Positions 54,792 through 62,064 of a DNA stretch of 64,000 nucleotides are shown in pieces. Every line of letters starts with the position of its first letter. The stretch's first letter is position 1. A program made the translations under genes and the position numbers. This DNA comes from Prado023 sp963774745 (GTDB taxonomy: Bacteria; Actinomycetota; Actinomycetes; S36-B12; CAIYMF01): assembly GCA_963774745.1 (NCBI GenBank), contig CAVZGE010000002.1:124001-188000 (forward strand). The letters are read 5' to 3'. The notes under the pieces were generated by a model. It was given only the letters and a program-made list of their open reading frames with translations. It ran no database searches and was not told the origin of the DNA.

Positions 54792-55409
54792 ATGTTCAGT
54801 CCCAGCGTGCTCAAGGTTGGCGCCGCCATCACGGCCACGGCCGCGGTGATAGCCGGCGGACCGGCTCTGGCCAGCAGCCTCGGCCTCGCCGACGATTCGA
54901 TCGCCGCGATGCCGGCTGCCTGGGAGGACCAGCGCACGGTCGACGGGCGCAACGCCGCCGACAGCCACGGGGCCGTGCTCCAGGCCGAGGCCGAGCGCAA
55001 GGCCGCGGAGCGAAAGGCCAAGAAGGCCGCCGAGCGCAAGGCTGCCGAGAAGAAGCGCCGCGAGGCCGAGCAGCGCGCAGCTCGCGCACGGGCCGCCCAG
55101 GGCGGCTCACCGGCCCAGAACCGCGCCCTGGGCATGGCGATGTGCGCCGACAAGGGGTGGTCGGCCTCGCAGTGCGACGACCTGGGCACCCTCTGGCAGA
55201 AGGAGTCCGGCTGGAACAGCCGGGCCCACAACCCCTCCGGCGCACATGGCATCCCGCAGGCGCTCCCGGGATCGAAGATGGCCTCGGCCGGCCCCAACTG
55301 GCAGACCAATGCCCGGACCCAGATCGCCTGGGGTCTGGGCTACATCCAGAGCAGGTACGGCAACCCGAGCAACGCCCTGGCGCACTCGCACAGCCACGGC
55401 TGGTACTGA
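54792..55409 (+). CDS. Secreted lysozyme/transglycosylase-like protein (aggregation-promoting-factor C-terminal type)
   Basis: A 205-aa exported protein. A signal peptide (about 1-28, ending ALA) precedes a Lys/Glu/Ala-rich charged coiled coil (about 68-105), then a compact C-terminal domain (about 110-205): MCADKGWSASQCDDLGTLWQ, KESGWNSRAHNPSGAHGIPQ, ALPGSKMASAGPNWQTNART, QIAWGLGYIQSRYGNPSNAL, HSHGWY. The Glu in WQKESGWN is at the position of the catalytic Glu of SLT-type transglycosylases, and two Cys may form a disulfide. Family knowledge: such domains cleave or bind peptidoglycan and aid growth or resuscitation. ATG 54792 follows GGAGGA; the frame open to 54735 is not needed. Confidence 0.88.
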   Translation: MFSPSVLKVGAAITATAAVIAGGPALASSLGLADDSIAAMPAAWEDQRTVDGRNAADSHGAVLQAEAERKAAERKAKKAAERKAAEKKRREAEQRAARARAAQGGSPAQNRALGMAMCADKGWSASQCDDLGTLWQKESGWNSRAHNPSGAHGIPQALPGSKMASAGPNWQTNARTQIAWGLGYIQSRYGNPSNALAHSHSHGWY

Positions 55410-55450
55410 CCGACGTCACGGCCCGACCACGGCTGGATCGACGATGACCG

Positions 55451-55472
55451 TCGTCCTCCCCCGGGAGGACGA
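55451..55472. terminator. Bidirectional terminator hairpin between convergent genes
   Basis: TCGTCCTCC (55451-55459) pairs with GGAGGACGA (55464-55472), a 9-bp stem with a 4-nt loop, midway between the stop of the secreted lysozyme-like gene (55409) and the stop of the convergent MFS gene (55494). Confidence 0.8.
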
Positions 55473-55493
55473 GGGTCGTCGTCGTGTCGGAGC

Positions 55494-57167
55494 TCAGCCG
55501 CCCGAGCCGGGACCACCCGGGGTGTCGTCGGCCGCGACCGGCTCGAGCACGTCCTCATCCTCCCGGCGGCCGACCGGCTTGGGCAGCGCCAGCGTTGCCA
55601 GCAGCCCGAGGAAGACGAAGCCTCCGGCCACGTAGGCAGTGACCTCGACCGCGTCGGCGAACGCCTGGGAGGCCGCAGATTGGACCGCGGCGCTTCCGGG
55701 CGGCTGGTCCAGGCCCGGGATGGCCGTGCCGGCGGACTCCTCGACGATGTCGGCGATCTCCTGGGCCTGGGCCTGCGGGACGCCGGCCTCCCCCACGTGG
55801 GCCGCGGTCTGGGAGTTCAGCGAGACGAACAGGACCGTGCCCAGCACGGCGGTGCCCATGGCTGCACCGATCTGGCGGGCAGTGCTCTGCGTGCCCGACG
55901 CCTGGCCGCTCTGGCGCACGGGGACGTCGGCGAGGATCAGGCCGGTCAGCTGTGCGCTGGCGTAGCCGACGCCCATGCCGTAGATGATCAGCCAGAAGGC
56001 CATGACCCAGCCCGAGGTGGTCGGGCTGATCGTGGCCCCGAGACCGACGATGCCGATCACTTCGAGGCCCATGCCCATCCGGGCCACGAACCTGGCACCG
56101 TACTTGTTCGCCAGCGACGCGGCCGTCGGGGCGGACACGAACGACCCGATCGCCAGGGTCGCCAGCAGCGCACCAGCGCCCAGGGCCGTGTAGCCCAGGA
56201 CGCTCTGCAGGAACAGCGGCAAGGAGAACAGGATGCCGAACTCGCCGAGGCTGACGATCAGGGCCGCCACGGAGCCCAGTCCGAAGGTGGCGATGCGGAA
56301 CAGGCTGAAGTCGATCAGGGCGGACCTGCCGGCACGAGTGCGGCGGGTCTCGACGACGTACAGGGCCAGCAGGCACAGCAGCCCGGCGACCAGCGCGATC
56401 GCGACCGGGGACACGGCACCAGCCGGGAAGTCGCGGCCGAACAGGCTCGCGTCCTCCTCGACCCGGGTCCACCCGTAGTTGCGGCCCTCGATGAGTCCGA
56501 ACACGATCAAGCCGATGCCCAGGGCCGAAAGGATCGCGCCGCCCACATCAAGGCCCTGGGTGTCGCCGGGGTCCTTGCTCTCGGGGACGAAGCGCAGCGC
56601 GCCGGCGATCACGATCAGCCCGATCGGGACGTTGATCCAGAAGGCCCACGTCCAGGAGAAGTTGGTGGTCAGGTACCCGCCGACCAGGGGGCCGAGGGCA
56701 GCCATCCCGCCGATGATCGATCCGTAGATCGCGAAGGCGATGTTGCGGGACCGCCCGGCGTAGAGCGAGTTGACCAGGGACAGCGAGGAGGGTGACATCA
56801 TCGCGCCGCCGATGCCCTGCAGGGCGCGGGCGGTGATCAGGTGCTCGCCGGACTGCGACGACGCCGCGTAGATGCTGGCCAGTACGAACACCAGGGCACC
56901 GAGGGTGAAGACCAGCCGCCGCCCGACCCGGTCGCCCACCCGGCCGAACACGATCAGCAGGGCGGCGAACGTCAACGAGTAGACCGCATTGACCCACTCG
57001 GCGTCGATCGAGCTCAGGCCGAGGTCGGCGATCATCGAGGGCAGCGAGACGTTGACGATCGTCGCGTCCATGATGATCAGGGCAGTGCCCATCCCGATGA
57101 AGAGCATGGGGATCCAGCCGTGGGCCGGCTTCTCGATCGGGGTGGCAGGGCTCACGGCAGCGGTCAC
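55494..57167 (-). CDS. DHA2-family MFS drug-efflux transporter (14 helices)
   Basis: A 557-aa major facilitator of the 14-TMS DHA2 (EmrB/QacA) type: MDATIVNVSLPSMIADLGLS (motif D1), GRVGDRVGRRLVFTLGALVF (motif A), ARALQGIGGAMMSPSSLSLV (motif B), GPLVGGYLTTNFSWTWAFWI (motif C) and QASGTQSTARQIGAAMGTAV in the second half. It probably exports toxic compounds by proton antiport. GTG 57167 is chosen because TAGGCT (57181-57176) lies 8 nt upstream, the leaderless pattern of this window; the frame is open to 57197. It is monocistronic and ends at a bidirectional hairpin. Confidence 0.9.
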   Translation of the reverse strand: MTAAVSPATPIEKPAHGWIPMLFIGMGTALIIMDATIVNVSLPSMIADLGLSSIDAEWVNAVYSLTFAALLIVFGRVGDRVGRRLVFTLGALVFVLASIYAASSQSGEHLITARALQGIGGAMMSPSSLSLVNSLYAGRSRNIAFAIYGSIIGGMAALGPLVGGYLTTNFSWTWAFWINVPIGLIVIAGALRFVPESKDPGDTQGLDVGGAILSALGIGLIVFGLIEGRNYGWTRVEEDASLFGRDFPAGAVSPVAIALVAGLLCLLALYVVETRRTRAGRSALIDFSLFRIATFGLGSVAALIVSLGEFGILFSLPLFLQSVLGYTALGAGALLATLAIGSFVSAPTAASLANKYGARFVARMGMGLEVIGIVGLGATISPTTSGWVMAFWLIIYGMGVGYASAQLTGLILADVPVRQSGQASGTQSTARQIGAAMGTAVLGTVLFVSLNSQTAAHVGEAGVPQAQAQEIADIVEESAGTAIPGLDQPPGSAAVQSAASQAFADAVEVTAYVAGGFVFLGLLATLALPKPVGRREDEDVLEPVAADDTPGGPGSGG

Positions 57168-57237
57168 GGGAGCGGAGCCTAGCGCCGACCAGCGCACCCG
57201 GCAGCAGGGATCGGCGCGCCCGACCGCTGAAAGGGCG

Positions 57238-57270
57238 AGGTGCCCCCGGGCGTCCTGCCCAGGGGCACCT
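57238..57270 (-). terminator. Terminator hairpin after tRNA-Leu
   Basis: AGGTGCCCC (57238-57246) pairs with GGGGCACCT (57262-57270), with an inner GGGC/GCCC pair, 7 bp past the tRNA 3' end on the minus strand. Confidence 0.8.
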
Positions 57271-57276
57271 CATCTG

Positions 57277-57360
57277 TGCGCGAGGGGGGAGTTGAACCCC
57301 CACACCCTTTCGAGTACACGGACCTGAACCGTGCGCGTCTGCCTATTCCGCCACTCGCGC
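57277..57360 (-). tRNA. tRNA-Leu (anticodon CAG)
   Basis: 84 nt read leftward from 57360. The acceptor arm GCGCGAG pairs with CTCGCGC, and the discriminator is A73. The anticodon arm CACGG-TTCAGGT-CCGTG gives anticodon CAG. The long variable arm is that of a class II tRNA, and the T-arm is GGGGG-TTCAACT-CCCCC. CCA is not encoded and must be added by the nucleotidyltransferase, whose gene lies 2.2 kb to the right. It decodes CUG, a major Leu codon at this GC content. Confidence 0.97.
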
Positions 57361-57470
57361 ATCACGCCACCGCAGCGGCATGACAACGTCCACAATCGTA
57401 CCGGGGTCGCCCACCGGCGGCCAAATCGCACGGCGCCGGGACTCAGGCCAATCTCGCCGGCGATGGTGAC

Positions 57471-59303
57471 TCAGGCGGGCTCCACGCCGGCCGCCTCGGC
57501 GATCAGCGCGGTGTAGACGGCGGCCCCCTTGCCCGTCAGGTGGACCCCGTCCTTGACCATGTAGTCGCGGTGATCCTCGGAGGCCTTCGCCCAGTCGGCC
57601 ACGACCACGTTCGGATAGTCGGCGGCGACCGACTCGATGAGTGCGTTGTTCGGCTTCATCCACGGCCGAGGGACCCGGACGTTGACCAGGACCACCTTCT
57701 GCGCGGCCGACAGCTGTGCCAGCATCGCGCGCAACTGCTCCTCGGTCACGATGCCGTTGTTCCCGACGTGGAGGATGACCGTGTCCCGAAGCTCGCCGCT
57801 GGTCACCTGGCTGGTGATCGCGGCCAGGACGTCGGCGGCCTGAGTGGCGACCTTGGCGTGCAGGTCGACGTTGAACGTCTCGCTCTCCAGTGCCCCGGAG
57901 GCACCGAGCATCACCGAGTCACCGAAGGCGGTCACCTTGGCGCGGGGGTCCAGCTCGTCAGCAGCGGCGATCCGGGAGAAGTCACGCTCCAGGGGTGCGC
58001 GCACCGGCGCGAAGGAGGCGAACTGCTCGGCGGTCATGCCCCCCGCTGCGGCCGCGGGGACCGGGGCGGTGACGACCCGGAAGCCGGTGAACAGGACCAC
58101 GACCACGACCGCGGCGACCGAGGCCAGCAGTGCCGGGCTCGGCTGCGGCAGGTCACCGTCCCGCACCCGGCGCCAGGCGCGCGCCAGCGCTCCACGGCGG
58201 ACCGGCATCTCCAGGTAGCGGTAGCTCAGCTCGGCGATCCCCAGCAGCAGGGCAAGTCGCAGGATGAGGGCCGCGATGCCGTCGACCGGGATGTCCACCC
58301 CCGGACGGGTCACCAGGAACAGCGGCCAGTGCCAGAGGTAGATCCCGTAGGACCGCTCCCCGACCCAGCGCATGGGCCGCATGCCCAGCCAGGTGCCGAA
58401 CAGCACGCCCCGGTGGCTGGCGGCAGCCACCACCACCGCCGAGACGAGCGCCACCACGAGGAACCCGCCGCGGTAGAGGAACGTCGAGAACTCACCGAGC
58501 ATCGTGAACATGCCCAGGAGCAGGAGCAGTCCGGCGACCCCTGCGCCCGTGATGACCAGCCTGGCCTGGGCGGCCAGCACCGGCGCGGTGCGACCCGGGC
58601 GCCAGACGACGGCCAGCGCGGCGCCGACGAAGACCCCCATCGCGTGCGTGTCCGTGCCGAAGTAGAGCCGGCTGGGATCGGCCGATCCGGGCATGTCGCC
58701 GACGAACGAGCCGACGGTCATCGCCAGCGTGGAGAGCAGGGCCCCGGCCAGGGCCACCATCGCCACCGCCCGGGCACCGCGCCAGCGGTAGGCGAGCAGG
58801 GCGACCGCGGGCCAGAAGATGTAGAACTGCTCCTCCACGGCCAGCGACCACAGGTGCTTGAGCATGGGAGGTCGGCCGATGAACTCGAAGTATGAGGTCT
58901 CGGTGACGATGCTCAACCAGTTCGAGTAGTAGAACAGCGCACCGGGGAGGTCCCGGCGCAGTGCCGCGGCCCCGTCGTAGGCGACCGTGGCCACCAGCAC
59001 GGCGGTCACGGCCAGCACGGCGAACAGGGCGGGCAGCAGCCGGCGCGCCCGGCGCAGGTAGAAGTTCTTGAAGTCGATGCCCCCGGTGCGGTCGAGCTCG
59101 ACCAGCAGCAACGAGGTGATCAGGAAGCCGGAGAGGACGAAGAAGACGTCGACGCCGAGGAACCCGCCCGGGATCCAGGCGACGTCCGCGTGGTAGAGCA
59201 CGACGGCGATCACGGCGACCGCGCGCAGGCCATCGAGTCCCACGAGGTGGGGCAGAGCCGGACGTCTGACGGTACGGCGCTGCCGGGTGAGAGTCCCGGA
59301 CAT
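57471..59303 (-). CDS. OafA/YrhL-type membrane acyltransferase with C-terminal SGNH domain
   Basis: A 610-aa acyltransferase-3 family protein. About ten membrane helices occupy residues 20-390, with the catalytic His region VLYHADVAWIPGGFLGVDVF, FFVLSGFLITSLLLVE, RRARRLLPALFAVL and LWSLAVEEQFYIFWPAVALL. After a further helix at about 410 comes a periplasm-side SGNH hydrolase-like domain (about 450-610) with FGDSVMLGASGAL (GDS), HVGNNG (block III) and DGVHLTGKG (DxxH). Family knowledge: these proteins O-acetylate peptidoglycan, lipopolysaccharide-like or secreted glycans. ATG 59303 follows AGGAAGGA. It is transcribed alone, 110 bp upstream of tRNA-Leu. Confidence 0.92.
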   Translation of the reverse strand: MSGTLTRQRRTVRRPALPHLVGLDGLRAVAVIAVVLYHADVAWIPGGFLGVDVFFVLSGFLITSLLLVELDRTGGIDFKNFYLRRARRLLPALFAVLAVTAVLVATVAYDGAAALRRDLPGALFYYSNWLSIVTETSYFEFIGRPPMLKHLWSLAVEEQFYIFWPAVALLAYRWRGARAVAMVALAGALLSTLAMTVGSFVGDMPGSADPSRLYFGTDTHAMGVFVGAALAVVWRPGRTAPVLAAQARLVITGAGVAGLLLLLGMFTMLGEFSTFLYRGGFLVVALVSAVVVAAASHRGVLFGTWLGMRPMRWVGERSYGIYLWHWPLFLVTRPGVDIPVDGIAALILRLALLLGIAELSYRYLEMPVRRGALARAWRRVRDGDLPQPSPALLASVAAVVVVVLFTGFRVVTAPVPAAAAGGMTAEQFASFAPVRAPLERDFSRIAAADELDPRAKVTAFGDSVMLGASGALESETFNVDLHAKVATQAADVLAAITSQVTSGELRDTVILHVGNNGIVTEEQLRAMLAQLSAAQKVVLVNVRVPRPWMKPNNALIESVAADYPNVVVADWAKASEDHRDYMVKDGVHLTGKGAAVYTALIAEAAGVEPA

Positions 59304-59536
59304 GACGATTCCTTCCTGCAGCGCCCCGGCTCGACCCTGCCGCGGTGCCTGCACATAGTGAACAGCACGGGTCCGACATCGCCGGGGAGATCGAGCCCAC
59401 GAGCCGGCGCGTCGCGGGTCGGTCCGTCAGCTCCCCGGGGTGTGGCGGCTCCACTCGGTCCGCCATCGCGCGGCTGACCCAGCGCCCGGTCCGGATTCCC
59501 GAGCACGAATCCGCCGGGATCCGGACCGATCGACCC

Positions 59537-60994
59537 TCAGCCCGCGCTGCGCCCGGACCACCACTCGCGCAGCTCGCGCTCGGCACGCACGCGGCCCAGG
59601 GGGCCCTCGTCGAGCCGGCGCTCCATGAGCCAGCGGTAGGCCTCGCCGACCTGCCGGCCGGGACCGATCCCGAGGATGGCCATGATCTCGTTGCCGTCGA
59701 GGTCGGGGCGGATCGATGCCAGCTCCTCGGCCTCGGCCAGGACCTCGATCCGGGCCTCGAGGCCGTCGTAGGTCCGACGCAGTGCCGCCGCCTTGCGCGG
59801 GTTGCGGGTGGTGCAGTCCGCGCGCGTGAGCTTGTGCAGCTGGGCCAGTTGCTCCCCGGCATCGCGGACGTAGCGGCGCACCGCCGCATCGGTCCACTCG
59901 CCGCTGCCGTACCCGTGGAACCGCAGGTGCAGCTCCACGAGGGTGGAGACGTCGTCGATGACGGCCTTCGGGTAGCGCAGGGCGGTCAGCCGCTTTCGGG
60001 TCAGCTTCGCCCCGACGACCTCATGGTGGTGGAAGCTCACCCGACCGCCGTGCTCGAAGCGCCGCGTGCGCGGCTTGCCGATGTCGTGCAGCAGGGCAGC
60101 CAGGCGCAGCACCAGGTCCGGCGGGCACGTCGGCTCGTGCGAGGTCTCCAGGTCGATCGCCTGGTCCAGCACGATCAGGGAGTGCTCGTAGACGTCCTTG
60201 TGCCGATGGTGCTCGTCGATCTCCAGGCGCAGGGCCGGCAGCTCGGGCAGCACGTGGTCGGCCAGTCCGGTGTCGACCATCAGCTCCAGGCCCATCCGGG
60301 GCACCTCGGCGAGCAGCAGCTTCGACAGCTCGTCACGGATCCGCTCCGCGGAGACCATGCTCAGCCGGTCGGACATCGCGGCCATCGCGGCCAGGACCTC
60401 CGGGGCCAGCGACACCCCCAGCTGGGCGGTGAACCGGGCGGCCCGCATCATCCGCAGCGGGTCGTCGGCGAACGACTCCTCGGGCGTGGCCGGCGTGCGC
60501 AGGGTGTGGGCAGCGAGGTCGGCCAACCCGTCGAAGGGGTCCACGAAGGTGCGGTCGGGCAGGGTGACGGCCATCGCGTTGATGGTGAAGTCCCGGCGAC
60601 GCAGGTCCTCGACCAGCGAGTCGCCGTAGGTCACCTCGGGCTTGCGGCTGGTCCGGTCGTAGGCGTCGCTTCGGTAGGTGGTGATCTCGAAATGGTGCTC
60701 GCCGCGACGCGCCCCAACGGTCCCGAACTCGATCCCGATGTCCCAGACGGCATCGGCCCAGCCCTGGAGCACGGCCAGCACCTGCTCGGGGGTGGCCGAG
60801 GTGGCCAGGTCGAGGTCCTTGTGCCGCCCCAGCAGGACGGCATCACGAACCGACCCCCCCACGAGGGCGATCTCGTGACCCGCCCCGGACATCCGTCGGG
60901 CCAGGTCCACCAGTTCCGGGATCTCGTCGAGCAGGTCGTCGATACGCATGCGGCTCGCAGCCGCAAGCGCCGCGCGGGGAGGGACGTCAGGCAC
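59537..60994 (-). CDS. pcnA: CCA-adding tRNA nucleotidyltransferase with HD domain
   Basis: A 485-aa class II nucleotidyltransferase: GHEIALVGGSVRDAVLLGRH, KDLDLATSATPEQVLAVL (metal Asp pair), EDLRRRDFTINAMAVTLPDR, FVDPFDGLADLAAHTLRTP, DDPLRMMRAARFTAQL (NTP selection) and an HD phosphohydrolase domain with LAALLHDIGKPRT. It adds or repairs the 3' CCA of tRNAs, which tRNA-Leu here needs. GTG 60994 is chosen: TAGGCT lies 8 nt upstream and it gives the usual distance to the first motif; ATG 60949 (MRIDDLLDE) is the alternative. It is divergent from the Nudix gene, as in mycobacteria (pcnA / mutT4 / Rv3909 / murJ order). Confidence 0.94.
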   Translation of the reverse strand: MPDVPPRAALAAASRMRIDDLLDEIPELVDLARRMSGAGHEIALVGGSVRDAVLLGRHKDLDLATSATPEQVLAVLQGWADAVWDIGIEFGTVGARRGEHHFEITTYRSDAYDRTSRKPEVTYGDSLVEDLRRRDFTINAMAVTLPDRTFVDPFDGLADLAAHTLRTPATPEESFADDPLRMMRAARFTAQLGVSLAPEVLAAMAAMSDRLSMVSAERIRDELSKLLLAEVPRMGLELMVDTGLADHVLPELPALRLEIDEHHRHKDVYEHSLIVLDQAIDLETSHEPTCPPDLVLRLAALLHDIGKPRTRRFEHGGRVSFHHHEVVGAKLTRKRLTALRYPKAVIDDVSTLVELHLRFHGYGSGEWTDAAVRRYVRDAGEQLAQLHKLTRADCTTRNPRKAAALRRTYDGLEARIEVLAEAEELASIRPDLDGNEIMAILGIGPGRQVGEAYRWLMERRLDEGPLGRVRAERELREWWSGRSAG

Positions 60995-61029
60995 GGGCCG
61001 ATAGCCTACGTGGCCGCTATCCTGCCAGC
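60995..61029. promoter_or_regulatory. 35-bp divergent promoter of pcnA and the Nudix gene
   Basis: Between the two start codons lie TAGGCT on the minus strand (61008-61003; 8 nt before GTG 60994) and TATCCT on the plus strand (61018-61023; 6 nt before ATG 61030). Both match the leaderless -10 pattern of the window. No Shine-Dalgarno is present for either gene, and any -35 contacts would lie inside the opposite gene. Confidence 0.7.
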
Positions 61030-62064
61030 ATGTCCACGCCGCCGACCCCTGTGCCGCCGCCGCGGCGCGACGGACGCCGGTTCCCCATCCCGACCCCGGC
61101 TGACCTGCGCCATCCGGGGTCCCGACGGCAGCCGCCGGCAGCGCAGGAGGGGGCGGAATCCGCACCCGACACCAGCGCTGAGGACGACGCTGGGGCGGCG
61201 ACAGCGCCGGCGCCCACGGCCGACGGGGGTGACCAGGGACCCACCCCCTCAGCGCCCACGTACGGCCAGGCGCCGCCCACGGCCGCGTCCGGGGCCGATG
61301 CACCGGCTCCCCCCGCCCCACGGACGTCCGGACCCACCCCGGGGACGCTGCCGCGACGTGGCCGACCCCCAATGGCCGACAGTGCGGTGCCGACACCCGT
61401 TGCCCCAGGGCCCGTGGGCGAGCCGGACGGGCTGCCGGCTGCGGAGCCGGGAGAGTTCGCGGGCGTGGCCGACCCAGCACGGCCGGACACCGTTGAGCCG
61501 CCGGGTGCCGAGGAAGACGTCGAGGGTGCCGGCGAGGGGGTGCGCCGGATGTTCCCCAACCCCGCCACCCTCATGGCCGCCGGCCGCGGCGTGCGCAAGG
61601 TCCGCCCCGGTGCGTTGCGCGGGCGGCGCCTGCCCAAGGTCGAGGAGACCTCGGCCGGTGGGGTCGTGCTGGACCTCTCCAGCGACCCCCCCGCGGTCGC
61701 CCTCATCGCCCGTCACGATCGCCGATCACGACTGCTGTGGAGCCTGCCCAAGGGTCACGTCGAGGAGGGCGAGACCCCGGAGCAGGCCGCACTGCGTGAG
61801 GTCTTCGAGGAGACCGGTCTCGTCGGTCGGATCGTCGCGCCCCTCGGGGTGATCGACTTCTGGTTCGTGGTCGAGGACAAGCGCATCCACAAGACCGTCC
61901 ACCACTACGTCATCGAGGCGGTCGGCGGTGAGCTCTCCGATGAGGACATCGAGGTCGAGGCCGTCGAGTGGATCCCGTTCCACCAGGTCGTGCGCAAGCT
62001 CGCCTATGGCGACGAACGCCGACTCGTCGAGAAGGTCCCGCAGATCGTCCCGGGAGTGAAGTGA
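61030..62064 (+). CDS. Nudix hydrolase with long disordered N-terminus (MutT4-like)
   Basis: A 344-aa protein. Residues 1-175 are Pro/Ala/Gly-rich and disordered. The catalytic domain (about 205-344) carries a complete Nudix box: GHVEEGETPEQAALREVFEE then TGL, matching Gx5Ex7REUxEExGU. Family knowledge: the enzyme hydrolyses nucleoside diphosphate-X substrates; the mycobacterial homologue in the same place is called MutT4, but its substrate is not settled. The long N-terminal extension is much larger than in typical Nudix enzymes. TATCCT 6 nt before ATG 61030 suggests a leaderless mRNA. Its stop overlaps the next gene as GTGA. Confidence 0.92.
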   Translation: MSTPPTPVPPPRRDGRRFPIPTPADLRHPGSRRQPPAAQEGAESAPDTSAEDDAGAATAPAPTADGGDQGPTPSAPTYGQAPPTAASGADAPAPPAPRTSGPTPGTLPRRGRPPMADSAVPTPVAPGPVGEPDGLPAAEPGEFAGVADPARPDTVEPPGAEEDVEGAGEGVRRMFPNPATLMAAGRGVRKVRPGALRGRRLPKVEETSAGGVVLDLSSDPPAVALIARHDRRSRLLWSLPKGHVEEGETPEQAALREVFEETGLVGRIVAPLGVIDFWFVVEDKRIHKTVHHYVIEAVGGELSDEDIEVEAVEWIPFHQVVRKLAYGDERRLVEKVPQIVPGVK

